NCBI GenBank assembly: GCA_902728285.1
Contig: CACVBU010000472.1
Location: 310,001 to 374,000, forward strand
Origin: Clytia hemisphaerica
Lineage: Eukaryota > Cnidaria > Hydrozoa > Leptothecata > Clytiidae
Length of the DNA stretch: 64,000 nucleotides
Reading direction: 5' to 3'
The position numbers and the translations under genes were made by a program. Position 1 is the first letter of the stretch, and every line of letters begins with the position of its first letter. The notes beneath the pieces were generated by a model. That model worked only from the letters and a program-made list of their open reading frames with translations. It had not been told where the DNA came from and made no database searches. Positions 21,701 through 33,017 of this stretch are shown in pieces.

Positions 21701-24700
21701 ATGACTTTGTCCCCTGGGTTCAACAAGAGGAGTTTACCAGCGTGTGAAACTTGAGGTGTCAGTTCAGCAAGCTGAAAAACGAAGACAAGGATTTTTAGTT
21801 ATAACGGTATTACAACTAACAAAAAGTACCAAACAATTATTAAAAAAACGCGAAAAGTTTGGCATTTTGGATCTTTTGGAAACGTTGTCATAGTTGAAAA
21901 AGAGGTAGGATTCACACAAGTGAAAGTAAAAAAGGTTCTTTTATCACAGTGGTTATAGTCATTACTTAAAAATGTTTCATCGGATTATTTGCAGAGTTCT
22001 TTCAGCAAATCTCATTTCATTTCTGAAAAGAAGAACCCTGAAAACAATAAAGTCATTTTCAGCGAATAAAAGAAGTTTTTCATTTCATTCTGAAGAACTC
22101 TCAAAACAATAAAAAACCTCTTTAGTGGCAGTATGAATATTATCGACGAGTTGTTTCGTAGCATGTTTGCCGTGAATGGCTGTTTGCTCAGCGCTGTCAA
22201 CCATTTTGCTTGTATGGTATTCAAATGCACCAGCCTTCTCTTCAAAGTCTTGTTCACGATTCGGTGTGTCTGAGATGCAAAAAAGACATTTTATAAGTCT
22301 GTTAGAAAACTTTCAGTGCCAATTCGTATCAAAATTTAAAAAGGAATTTCCAAGTGTTTATTAAAAGACAAGTCATTTGTTTAACCATGATCCTAATTTT
22401 CAAGGATATACGTCTGATATTTTTTTAGAATTTAACTGCCCCGTATTTTCTCTCCTCCAAAACTAAACTTTTGCTTTCAAAAGGGTTATTTTCTCGCGCG
22501 ACCCATACCTCCAAAAAGGGTTTCTTTCAAAAACTTCAAAAACTTAGTAGAAAACTGTCTATACATGAGACCATGAATCAGAAAGTCTTACCGACAGGGG
22601 CCTTGGCGGCTTTAGCAAGTTGCTTGATGGGTGACAAGATATCTTTAAAATTATCAACAACACCGCGTACAGCTCCGCGTTGGAGAATGCCTTTTAATTT
22701 CTCCAATTCTCTTTTTAGTTCTGCAGCAATTCTTTGTGCTTCTGGTGTGTTGCCCTATGATTGACGATCAAATAGTTGATAATTGATTACGACGGTTTTA
22801 AATTGTCACGAAAACAAAGGTACCACGTATAAAAAAGAAACCCGCTTCAAAAACCTGTATACAGATCATAACCGAGTAAAGTTGTCATACATTATTCCGT
22901 AAAAACAATTTAAGGCCCTGGCTATTAACTAACAAAGGGATAAATAAATAAAAAACAAAAGGGTATACTTTTCCAGCTCGTTTGAGGTCCTCTAATTGTT
23001 TTGTCAATCGTTCAATATTAGCCATGGTATCCAAAAGTTCTTGTTTCTCTGGTCCTGACAGATTCTCAGCAAGTCTTCTGCCATCAGCCAGAAGAGCATC
23101 AATGGCTCGTTTGCCAACTGAGTTTGGATTATATCTTGGGTCATCAATCCAGTTCAATGCTTGCTCGAATTGACCAGAGGTAGTTGCAGCTGGAAGACGG
23201 TTTCCAGCAGCTACCTCTCTTTTGATGGCATCATCAACCAGTTTTGCAAGAATTTCTAACTTACCATCGATTTCTTTAGCTAGAGCCAGAGCCTCTGGAG
23301 TGTTGCCCTATTTCAAAAGAAAAATACTTGACTTTATTAGGTACCGCAAGAGTCCATAATTTAGAATCAATCAACTTGATCAGTCTGAGAAATAGTAACT
23401 ATTCGTTTTGCCCAGTTGTGTGTTGAGGTCCCTTTTAATCATTGAAAAAAGCCTCTCAAACAATTATATTTCAGATCAAAATTAACATTTTTTATCTTAC
23501 CATTCCTTTGGCTCTAAGCGCACTCAATTTATCAACCAAACCATCAAGGTCATCGCACAAATCTTTGATCTTCTGATCGTTTGCAAGCATACCAACTTGC
23601 CTGGCTTGCTTGATAATATCTCTGATAGCTCTTTCACCTATTAAATATGGAAATTATACCCTCAACACTTAAAAAGCTTGTGCTGTATAATATATTATGC
23701 TTAGTGAGGAATAAGATAAATATGTCTTTCTGGTTCTAGTAGAAAAATAAATGTTAGGCAGGAGCCCTCTAAAACGGCAGCTATTATGAAATAGTTAATC
23801 TAATCAAAGAGAGGCTAGTATTGGTTGGTGGGTTTTAGTTGAGGGATAAATACCACATTAACTACTAAATATAAAAGCTACCTACCCAGACCATTCGCTT
23901 CACCATCAGGGTTTGCCAACCATTCTTTAGCCAGCTTCATTTTCTCGACCATGCGATGCTGTGCTTTTCTCATCAAGTTTGTTGGATCTTCTAGGTCATA
24001 CTCATCATCAACTTTCAATTGTAACACTCTCATGATTTCAATAATGTCATCACACATTTTACCAACAATAAAATTGCGGTTCTCTTGAGCTTCAGCACGT
24101 CCAACTTTAAAATGATTTAAAAGAGTTTGTTTTTTTAAGAGGTTCCATGGACAAATATATCTTGATTCGTTGAGTAAAGCCTTTGTCACAGAAAGCTTTG
24201 CACTAAAACTTAGTCGCCACCCCCGTAAAGGTTACCAGGAAAATTCTGTGTTGGTTGCCAAATAATCAATTTCCCCTAATTTAATTTACGCCTTTAGATG
24301 TCCAAAATAGAATTATTTGAAGCATTTGAAAAGAGTTTTGAGACAAGTTCTAAAGTTGAATTTGGTTAAGATTGAGGACTTTGAGCGGCGTGATTAGAAT
24401 ACGAGGAAGGTATTTTTTTATAATTCAAAACTCAAATTCTAATTTAGACAATAAAAGGAAGGTTGGTATGGGCCAATCAAAGACAATGTTAGAAAAATGA
24501 AATAGTCCCTTACCATTCTTTTGTGAGGCTGCAATATAGGCCCTCATTGAGTTTGGCAAGTTAGTAGCAAGCTCTTTGACACTGGCAACGTGTTTTTGTA
24601 ATAGTTCTGCGTGTGTAACATGTGTCAAGTCTGGAATACGGTTATCAACAGCTTTTGCCATTTGTAAAAGTCCAGGTGACAAGTTTTTGATATACGTGAC

Positions 24701-27700
24701 AGTATCTGGTAAGGATTCAACAACTTCTGCAACCGGAATGTAGTCTAAGACGTTCCTGCATTTCTTTAAGATTTTGCGGACTTCATGATCATCGAATGTT
24801 AGCAAAAGTGCAGATGTACCATTCAAGATACCTTAAATTAATTGAAAAACACAGATAAAAAGGAAAGTTCAAACAATCTAATACTTTTCAGTAATTTTGG
24901 TTACAAGAGCTGTAAGTACAAAATTTTATTGATAATGACTTCAAAACAAAATCTTGGGCATGATCAAACAGAATGAAGTCTCTCACCTCTAGCTCCACTG
25001 ATTAATAGTGCTTGCCCTCGTTTGGATTGTACATCTTGTGTTAAGAGTTGTGTCGATTCAACCAATGCACTTGAAGCTTGTTCAACTTTAACAAAAGTTG
25101 GTGGCATTTCACGTCGGAAGATATCATCATTGGCTTTTGCTACTGTGTCTTTTCCTGCCTAAAAGAGAATTATGTTATACATTTGTCGACAAGACTTAAC
25201 TGATCAGGCCATATTTTAGAAAATCAGGGCAGTGCCCGTTGGTAGCCAAAACGGACACTTTTTCTAAGTGTTTTTCCACTAAAAAGGCTATTTTTACCAA
25301 AATTTTAGTGATTTTAGGAGGGGCAGCATTCAATAACCGGGCGCTAAAAGAGCATAAAAAATAGCCTGCTGATACTGTAACTTATTACTGATGTGTATTG
25401 CAGATTTTGCTTGTAAAATGTGGAAGTTATTTGTTAAAAAGTACTGAAAAAAGGAAATCCTACATAATTGTAGCATTTGTCAGGCCAGAAAACTATGGAA
25501 AACTTTAAAGGGAATCTGAGGGAATAAATCTTTGATGCTGTTGAAAAATTTGTACTCCAGGAGTTAACTTTTAAAAACTTCATATCCTGTGTATTTTAAG
25601 TAGTTTTTCTAACAATGACACTTATTGTGAGAAAATCAAAATGATATAGGTTTACTATAATCTTATTTCATGATTTATATGAATAAAGTCTTACATGGTT
25701 TTAAAAGAAATTCTGTACAATAATGTTTCAGAGAACTTTGTTGAGGGGAGGTTATTCATAACGTTCTAGGGGAAAGCTTGTACAAAATTGAGATGTTATC
25801 AGAGTAAACTTTACTCTCAGGCTAAAACAGAATTGATTGAAGGTTGGATAAAACCAAATTAGTTTGGCTTTGAAATCATAATTGCATACAAATAACAAGT
25901 TTTCAAAAATAACACATTTGATATATTATTGTGAAATATTTAAATCATGGTTTTAATCATCCTTTTTAAGTGTTATGACTAAAACGATACTGTCACTTAA
26001 CTGTCAAAAAATGTGTCAAATATCAATCAATGACTGTTTCATAATAGTTTTATGATAGTACTTTTTCAATTTAAAGTATTTCCAATTTTCAAAAAAAAGT
26101 TTGCAATGAGATACAGTATTTCTTGAGAATCACAAGAAAAGCTTATTGTAAGACTATGTTACATCTAAATGTTCACACATTTTTTATTTTTAAATCCTGA
26201 AAGTTTTCCAGATCCTGAAAGGAATGGCAAAAAGGAAGGGTGGGAAACACATATTGAACAGCACTGTTTGCCCACTGTTTTTACTCTTATAAACATTGAA
26301 TAAAATATAGATAGCGTGGAATTATTATAGAAAAAAAAACACAGTCTAGTCTTTTTTTAAATCAAAAACTAGACGTATGTCATGATGTAACATGAGTACC
26401 TCAATAAAAAAAAGACTGTTTTACAGTTTTATTTGTCGTTTCATTCCATGTATGAATGAAATCTCAAACAACATCATTGTTTTTCCTCTCTCACTAGCTT
26501 TTTGCCATATATGGGAAATTATTTCTCTTTGTAAGTATCATGAGGTAATTTAAAAAATGAGATGCTATCTTAAAAAGGAATTTAAAAAGTTTCAATTAGT
26601 GTAATCATTTTTTGTCATACGTCAGTGTCAATTTGGACAATTCAAATTTATAAAGTAAATGCTAGAATAGATTTTCTTTTCCTCTATTCAAAAGTTCTAT
26701 GGCCAAATTACAAATTATAAGCGTGTAAATGGATAAACGTTTAATTGACTTTTCTCTGAGCATTGGCACCAATTAATTTAATTTTCAGTAAACCTTTCTG
26801 TAAATGATTATGCATCTTTTAAAAAAACCTCTTGAACTCCTCCAGTTTTATTATTCCAAACAATGCTGCTAGCTTAGATACAAAAATTTACATTATTTAC
26901 AAGAAGTTTATGACTTCAATTTTAATTGTGCTGGTTTTTAAATCACCAAATAAGAAAATAGATATGGAAACAATCATGAACCCATTAGAAAGTGATCAGG
27001 CAAATGCAAGGAAAAGGAAGTATATTTACCTGTACTAGGTTATTAACAGCTGCACTGACATTCTTCACATTATCTGCAAGGTTGTGAGCGATGATATATT
27101 GACCTTCACCAAGTTGATCATGAATGACAATCAATTGAGAAACCTGAAACAAAATAATATGAATTTTTGAAACTTCACAAAGATTGCAGTGTTCGCTCAT
27201 ATTCTTCGCAAAGATCATAGAATCTTTAATTTCAAGCCCTGGATTGATTCTTTTTAATCAACCTTCCTAATCAAACTGAACAAGGAATTTTTGTTTATTA
27301 GTAATTCATTTTCCAAAAAGAAATTCAATGAAATTTGCCGTCTCGGCAAATACTTTTTTTTTATGATAAATCTTTTGGATAAAAGAGTTATCTTTTTAAA
27401 AAAGTAATAAAATACAAAAATTAACTGTGCAATTTTTAAGGTCAGAAATCCAAAATTGGCTGAACCCCCCTAGGGGCACTACAGGCAAAAACTAGAAAAA
27501 ATGGCATTTTTGGATTTTTCAGGTCTGTAAATATGTCAAAATTATTTACGAATGATATTTTTTTTCATTTGTTGTATATACTAGATTTTATGAAGAAACA
27601 ACAAAATAATCATTTTCGGCTGAAAATTGTTCCCCATTTTTAAACCAGACCTGATCAATCAAACTTATTGAACCAATTGAACAATCGAACTACTCGAACT

Positions 27701-28831
27701 GCATCGAACGATTAAAGTTCGATTCAAAAAATTAATCGAACTCTACTGTAAGATTTTTTTAAAGATTGTGAGTGTTCGATTAAGCTCAATCAATGAGTTT
27801 CGGCTGGTTCAGTTCGATAAACCAATTATGTTCGACAAGTTTGTGCTGACTCCGTCATCGTATATTAGCTTCTTTTCAAACCCAAATTCGGAATTATATC
27901 AGGAAATAACTTCAGATAACGGATTACACACTTTTCCTGTATCCTTTTAGTGCCAGAGGCGGGGTTTGTTGGGGTTGTAGTATTCCGCCACCCGGCCGCG
28001 CGCAAAACTGATCAACTCATATGTCTGAAATTTTCAGAAATAGACTGAAATTTTCAGAAATAGAAGTCCTCAATAAATTTCCAGTTTAACACTTTTTTCA
28101 AAAATTCATAATGTCTTTAAAAATCTCTTTTTAGCAATAAAAAATCATTTTCATAAAAAATAGCTCAGTTCTTCAAAGCAAGCTTCTACAAAATGAGTTT
28201 AAATGTTGACTGAAATTCTTTTTGTATTAGTATTCTGGAGATACTCCAAGGAAATCAAAATCATTCGGACCATGGATACATCTATGTTAGCCATTATGGA
28301 AATGAAATCCCTGCTAAGAGTTATCTTTCAGATCAGGCAAAAACCCAAATTTGAAGAGAAAAAATCTCTAAAATGGAAATAGACATGGACCCAAATTTTT
28401 GAAAAGTGCCCTTTTCTGTCTCTAGCAGATGCTGCTATGCCTTTCTAGAATTTGCCTGGCTTAAAATATTCATAAAGGAGCTTTAAATTTGATAAATAAG
28501 GGGTTCTACTAAAAAAACCTTTTTTAACCAGATTTTTTGAAACAAAAAAAAATTTCATTCACAGGAAATAATGAATGGATGATAAAATTGAGATAATAAT
28601 ATTTCCATTTCTTCCCTTCTTAAACTTCTACATTAAAAAAAAAGAGGGTACTACTTTGACAGGTGGAGTGGATTGAAGCAAAAAGTGGGATAAAAAAGGA
28701 GAAAAACAAACCAACAGGAATTTTATTGTATAAATAAAAACATTTGATAAAAAATAAATATTCCTAGTGTATACCTGATTGGCAACTGGTTCAAGGATAG
28801 ATTCTATCGTCTTTGTATGAAAGACAGGCAT
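15565..28831 (-). CDS. VCL: vinculin, complete coding region in 18 exons
   Basis: Actin-linking adapter of cell-matrix and cell-cell adhesions. It binds talin or alpha-catenin through its head and F-actin through its tail. Exons in transcript order: 28775-28831, 27030-27143, 24987-25158, 24514-24831, 23886-24104, 23501-23637, 22969-23307, 22592-22754, 22118-22269, 21532-21771, 21089-21224, 20717-20808, 20433-20571, 19752-19864, 19262-19377, 18434-18569, 17983-18073, 15565-15755. All have GT-AG borders and the phases chain to 2925 nt (974 residues plus stop). The start [19 protein letters not shown] matches the vinculin N-terminus almost exactly. [21 protein letters not shown] marks the first head domain (given in parts: [15 protein letters not shown], then HEVRK). 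Repeated GNTPEA and WLANP/WIDDP blocks mark the helical-bundle head repeats. A proline-rich hinge (about residues 727-768) precedes the tail with [19 protein letters not shown] and [12 protein letters not shown]. It is somewhat shorter than the vertebrate protein (about 1066). The 3' splice donor of exon 9 (GTTTTT) is atypical. Confidence 0.96.
16054..16737 (-). mobile_element. 684-bp MITE with 7-bp target duplication (copy B)
   Basis: Reverse complement of 13546-14230 over its whole length with few differences, including the same CAGTG and CATAG ends. It is flanked by its own exact duplication AAAGAAC (16047-16053 and 16738-16744), which shows it is an independent insertion. It sits inside the last intron of the vinculin gene. 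Confidence 0.88.
17141..17404. repeat. small inverted-repeat element in vinculin intron 17
   Basis: GGGACGTGCCGCT at about 17143 and its reverse complement at about 17391-17403 bracket a segment with several CTGACAG.GTCC-like motifs. Similar GTGCCGC-containing sequence occurs at about 35100 and 38550, suggesting a dispersed family. Confidence 0.5.
19597..19734. mobile_element. 138-bp palindromic MITE (AATGTCTTC family), vinculin intron
   Basis: The two halves are inverted repeats: TATGCAACATTGAAATGTCTTC at the left (given as TATGCAACATTG then AAATGTCTTC) and the reverse of TATGCACTATTGCAATGTC at the right. The interior has ACCAATCAGCTGTTGGGT. Related copies lie in OPA1 introns at 49762-49900 and 63281-63352. 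Confidence 0.75.
19752..20571 (-). CDS. VCL: vinculin hinge exons 13-14 (proline-rich linker)
   Basis: Exon 13 (20433-20571) encodes [20 protein letters not shown] and then an acidic stretch [10 protein letters not shown]. Exon 14 (19752-19864) opens [12 protein letters not shown] and then enters the tail ([13 protein letters not shown]). The hinge lets head and tail fold back on each other and binds SH3 and EVH1 partners in other animals. I see no FPPPP motif (the vertebrate EVH1 ligand); EPPPP stands in its place. The two exons are separated by an intron (19865-20432) that contains an 18-bp minisatellite. Confidence 0.9.
20153..20256. repeat. 18-bp minisatellite, about 5.8 units
   Basis: Unit TCCCGATTTGACGAAGAC repeated in perfect register, with one T, one G and a final partial unit differing. 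It lies in the vinculin intron between exons 13 and 14. Confidence 0.95.
25159..27029. other. vinculin intron 2, no recognised content
   Basis: A 1.87-kb AT-rich intron between the second and third coding exons. I see no repeat pair, ORF or RNA gene in it. Confidence 0.6.
27645..28003 (+). mobile_element. TCGAAC-rich repeat, copy in vinculin intron 1
   Basis: Starts CCAGACCTGATCAATC and ends in GGCCGCGCG. It is a direct copy of the left half of the element at 29749-30451, sharing the ATCGAACNNATCGAAC blocks, the GTGAGTGTTCGATTAAG block and the CCACCGTATATTA or equivalent segment. Confidence 0.75.
28775..28831 (-). CDS. VCL: vinculin exon 1 (start codon, N-terminal helix)
   Basis: Encodes 19 residues beginning [10 protein letters not shown]. 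The ATG is at 28831-28829, preceded by AAAAAAG. The donor is GTATAC at 28774-28769. This helix starts the talin-binding D1 domain. Conservation to the vertebrate start fixes the initiation codon. Confidence 0.95.
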
Positions 28832-29551
28832 CTTTTTTAGTGTAGTCGATACCAGAAAGACACAGCTTCAAAAGTGAAAAGTGAAATCGAACTGGAGTGT
28901 AATCTTGAGGTCTCGTCTTGTCGACAACTCCTACTTCCTTATAGATCGACTCGGTACAAACATCCGAGATTCTTATACATCTCAAAGGGTTAGGCTGTTA
29001 GAGAGAATATAAACAAAGTCACCGGGCGTTCGCGCGATGTCATCAAGTATTTTTTGGCGTTTCCCGGTGTGTCACTGATTTTTGTATTTTTACAAATGTT
29101 AAGACAAAGTTTTGTTTAAATAATTCAAAAAATTTGAAAAATTAGAACAATCAATTGAGAAAATTTTGCTTTCGTACTGTTCAGGTTAAAAAGTGAGATG
29201 AAGAGTCGTAAGAGTGCCCGAAGAGGAAGAGTGACGATCTCAAGAGAGACGGTTTTTGACCTACAGTCGCACTTGATACGCGCGGTGTGATACTAAGGAT
29301 AATACTAATCATTAGGTCAAACGGTTCAAGGTACGGTAATTTCACTCAGCTTATTTTTTCCATCGGCACATTTTCAACTTTTTGGTCATATATATATATC
29401 CATACCACAGTATCACCCATAATAATTTTGAGAAGGAGTTTCTGAAAACACAACTGACTGTATGTTGATGTAAGTATTGTAAGTCTGATCAAAACCATTT
29501 TGTAGAAAGCATTGACGAGCTTAATCCAAAATTGAACAGAGTCAGCCTATA

Positions 29552-29730
29552 GACCTTTTTTCAAAGAGGACGTCCTGTTGAATAATTATGTAGTCCAGCC
29601 ATAAAAACAATGATAGAGCTATGCATAATTACTGTATCATGCATATTGTAATAATTATGCATGGTTTTATCATTTTTTTTCTGCTGGACTACATAATTAT
29701 TCAACAGGGTGGCCTCTTTGAAAAAAGGTC
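29552..29730. mobile_element. 179-bp palindromic MITE with TA target site
   Basis: GACCTTTTTTCAAAGAGG at the left and its reverse complement at the right, both continuing into CCTGTTGAATAATTATGTAG, so almost the whole element can fold on itself. It is flanked by TA on both sides. A diverged relative with the same ATAGACCT ends lies at 32095-32258. Confidence 0.8.
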
Positions 29731-29748
29731 TATTCTTTTATAATTATT

Positions 29749-30451
29749 CCAGACCCGATCAATCGAACTTGTCGAACCAATCGAACAATCAAACTGATCA
29801 AACTCCATCGAACGATTAAAGTTTGATTGAAAAAATTAATCGAACTCTAAGATTTTTTTAAAGATTGTGAGTGTTCGATTAAGTTTGATCAATGCCAATG
29901 GGTTTCGTTCGGTTTGATCAGTTCGATAAACCAATTTTGTTTGACAAGTTTGTGCTGCTCCGCCACCGTATATTACTTAGCTTCTTTTCAAAGCCAAATT
30001 TGGAATGTAAATCGGGAAATTACTTCCGATAACAGATTACACACTTTTCATATATCCTTTTACCGCCAGAGGTGGTTTGTTGAGGGGTGGGCGTAGTATT
30101 CCGCCTCTCGGCCGCGCGAGAAATCGCAACAGAGGGGCTGCAGACTTTATTCCGGATAGACAAAATATCCGGGTACAATAAACGTCAAGCTGTTAAGTGT
30201 GGGAACTGTCGAAATTTGCAATCGTTTGCCAGGACAAAGTTTTTGGGAAGGGAAGATATATGAGGATTTAATACCATCAAACTAATCGAACTTTTTACTG
30301 ATCGAACTAATCGAACTGCTATTGCTTAAAAAATTGTGAGTGTTCGATTAGGTTCGATTAATTAATTTTTTTAATCGAACTTTAATCGTTCGATGGAGTT
30401 TGATTAGTTCGATTGTTCGATTGGTTCACAAGTTCGATTGATCGGGTCTGG
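29749..30451. mobile_element. 703-bp inverted-repeat element, TCGAAC-rich
   Basis: Its ends are inverted repeats of more than 100 bases, starting CCAGACCCGATCAATCGAAC on each strand and running through AACTCCATCGAACGATTAAA. The left part is also found as a direct copy at 27645-28003. No transposase. No clear target duplication. Confidence 0.75.
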
Positions 30452-30725
30452 TTTATTCTTAGTTAGACACCGTCCCATTTTGACTCCATAAATTTACGTT
30501 GAAAACATTCTCGTAATGACTCTGATCCAAAAAGTAATGGGCAGTTCCAGAAAAAAACCATATACAACCCCCCTGAGGACAGGTTTTTTTTGAAATTTTT
30601 TTTCACTAGGAAATTCTGAGAAATTTTTCAAAAAGGTTCTGGAAAATGTAGGATTTTCCTAGTTATTTGGTCATCTTCATCGGAAAATACATAGAAAATT
30701 TGTTCTATTTCTTGCTACGTATTAC

Positions 30726-30941
30726 CGTGAGATTGGGTAACTTGCATCAGTGGAGGCTAACGTGCATAGCCCTCAAATGAAAGACCTGGCTGGTCATTAA
30801 AATACAAAGTTAAATCAAAACAAAAATGGTAGGGTAGAGCTGTGAGCGGAGCTGCGTAGTTGTATTTTAATGACCAAACAGGTCATTCATTTGAGGGCTA
30901 TGCATGTTAGCCTCCACTGATGCAAGTTACCCAATCTCACG
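30726..30941. mobile_element. 216-bp palindromic MITE
   Basis: CGTGAGATTGGGTAACTTGC at the left and its reverse complement at the right; both arms continue through CATCAGTGGAGGCTAAC and GCATAGCCCTCAAATGAA. Only about 60 central bases are unpaired. It lies upstream of vinculin. Confidence 0.82.
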
Positions 30942-31593
30942 TTAGGGGCCACTCACATTTAGATTTTTTCAACGCTTAGCGTCATTCTGACACTTTACAG
31001 TGTAGACCTAAAGCTCTAAAACAGCATCTAATAACATGAAAACCATTCTTCAATGGCAATCAAAACTATAAAGTGCACTTACAAACATCAATTTGTCAGA
31101 TCTAACAAAATTAATAACCGCACTGTCATCATTGACAATAAAACAAACGATTTTCTGTCATAAGCCTTGTAAACATTCCAACAACTTCCATCGAAATGAT
31201 CTATCACAGCTCAGTCTACCATTTTAAGAGCGGTCCGAGGTGAAAAACTTTAATTTATCAATCATTTTCACAAACAAAGAGTACGCGAAGTGATTCTAGC
31301 TTTACGATAGTGCCGCGGATCATCAGTGGACAGTATTCAATTATCATTATCCCTTTATTTTCATTTCTGGAACTTTTGCAACAAAAGGAAAAATAGAAAA
31401 TTTGTATTTTTTACTGCTCTATTCACATACTGAATTTGAAAAACCTTCTATGTGGCATTTCTTTTGCAAACTTCAAAAAACTGATTTTTGGGAAGAGTAC
31501 GGGACTTAAGCTTTAAATGCTTGCGTGCAGCATAGGGTACAAAGTCCAAAAATGTGTTTCCTGTAAATTTTATATGAAGAATTAGGGCTATAG

Positions 31594-31747
31594 ATGTTTT
31601 GGCAAACGCGGCAGTCTTTCAAATGACTAATTACTCCACATACATTACTTTCCCTCAGCCAATAAAAACATGATAAATTATCTTGTCTCTAGGTAAACTG
31701 CTGTGGAGTAATTAGTTATTCAAAAGATCGTTGTTCGGCAAAACAAC
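31594..31747. mobile_element. about 150-bp palindromic MITE
   Basis: The left arm (TGTTTTGGCAAACGCGG ... AATTACTCCACA) pairs with the right arm (TGTGGAGTAATTAG ... GTTCGGCAAAACAAC). It is imperfect near the ends and exact over CTAATTACTCCACA. Confidence 0.7.
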
Positions 31748-32094
31748 TATACTACCTGCCCAATTGGCGACCAGTCTAGTTTGCAACCGAATGTTTTTTA
31801 GCCCAGACAAGTCATACGAAAACAAACCTCTGCTCTGGAGAATTTCAGACACTGGTGTAGCAAAATCAATAAAGATAAGAATTAAGTGTTTGAAAAAAGA
31901 ATTTAATCACTTGATTGATTTTGCTATATATACAAGTGTCTGCAGGCTAAACTAGAAAATAAAAACACAGTCATTAGGCTTGTTGACATTCACAGACTTT
32001 GCAACCTTATGATTGCATGTGTACTTTTAGGCACGATGTGCAGACACTCTTTTCAAGAAACGCATTGAGATTAAATGGCTGGAAATTGATCTAC

Positions 32095-32258
32095 TATAGA
32101 CCTTTTACTAGGTGCAATGTCATGTTGAATAGTTAAAAACTCCAGCACAATGAAATACGTAAATATTTAGTTTACTAGTGAAGTGATATGCTTTCATATG
32201 TAATTGTTGTGATGCTAGAGTTTTTTCAATCAGACATTGTGCCAAGCAATAGGTCTAT
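32095..32258. mobile_element. diverged ATAGACCT palindromic MITE
   Basis: ATAGACCTTTTACTAGGTGC at the left; the reverse complement of the right end reads ATAGACCTATTGCTTGGCAC. Both continue into CAATGTC. It resembles 29552-29730 at its ends. Confidence 0.6.
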
Positions 32259-32570
32259 CAATGGAGTCATTATTATGTATTTATTTCACCGGTAATTTAT
32301 TATGGAGTCAAAATAGTACCGTGGCTAGCAAAAGGTCTAATTGGCGGGCGTACAGCTGCAGGGTACTAACCCTGAATTGCAGAATACCACATAAAAAACC
32401 ACATAACCCTGGAAAAACCCCTGCTATTGAATGTTCCAAATGCATCCAATGGATGACTCATACATATCTTTATTATTTTGGAATAATCCTATGTGTCAAA
32501 CAGTGTGCTTCTTTTTATTATCCCTCGATGACTCTTCTTTTTTAATAAAAACATTACTTACGTAATGATA

Positions 32571-33015
32571 CTTTAATGGGATAAATTTTCGCGGGGATTA
32601 ATTTTCGCGGATTTCGCGGATTTGGGTGTCATCCGCGAAAATAAGTCCCATTGGAAATTTGGAAAAGGCCCATCCGCGAAAATTAGTTTCCGCGAAAAAA
32701 TTTAATTTTTTTTGCAATCCGCGAAATTTCTATTTTTATCAACTTTTGATAGCTTTAATACATATCTTTTCGCCCTATTCCAAAACACCCTCTTATTACT
32801 TGAAAAATAAATTCCTAATTTTCCTGGAAAAATTTTATTTCAATGTTTTGACCCTTTTCAAAAATTTTAATTTCTACCCCAATCTGCGAAATTAAATCCC
32901 CGAGAAAAATCAGAAAATCCCTCATCTGCGAAAATTAATCCCCGCGAAATCTTAAAATTTCGCGGATGAGCTCAACCGCGAAATTTAATCCCCGCGAAAA
33001 TTTATCCCATTAAAG
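32571..33015. mobile_element. 445-bp TTTCGCGG-rich MITE with TA target site
   Basis: Terminal inverted repeats of about 40 bases begin CTTTAATGGGATAAATTTTC and continue GCGGGGATTAA(T/A)TTTCGCGG. They are flanked by TA at 32569-32570 and 33016-33017. The interior repeats CCGCGAAA many times. It shares the CTTTA start and the TTTCGCG theme with the MITE in the tRNA array, so the two are probably related Tc1/mariner-type non-autonomous elements. Confidence 0.88.
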
Positions 33016-33017
33016 TA

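Noticed and set aside
15565-28831. Alpha-catenin as an alternative to vinculin
   Set aside because: The N-terminal [10 protein letters not shown], the proline-rich hinge and the EAASIKIRT tail block are vinculin features; alpha-catenin lacks the hinge.
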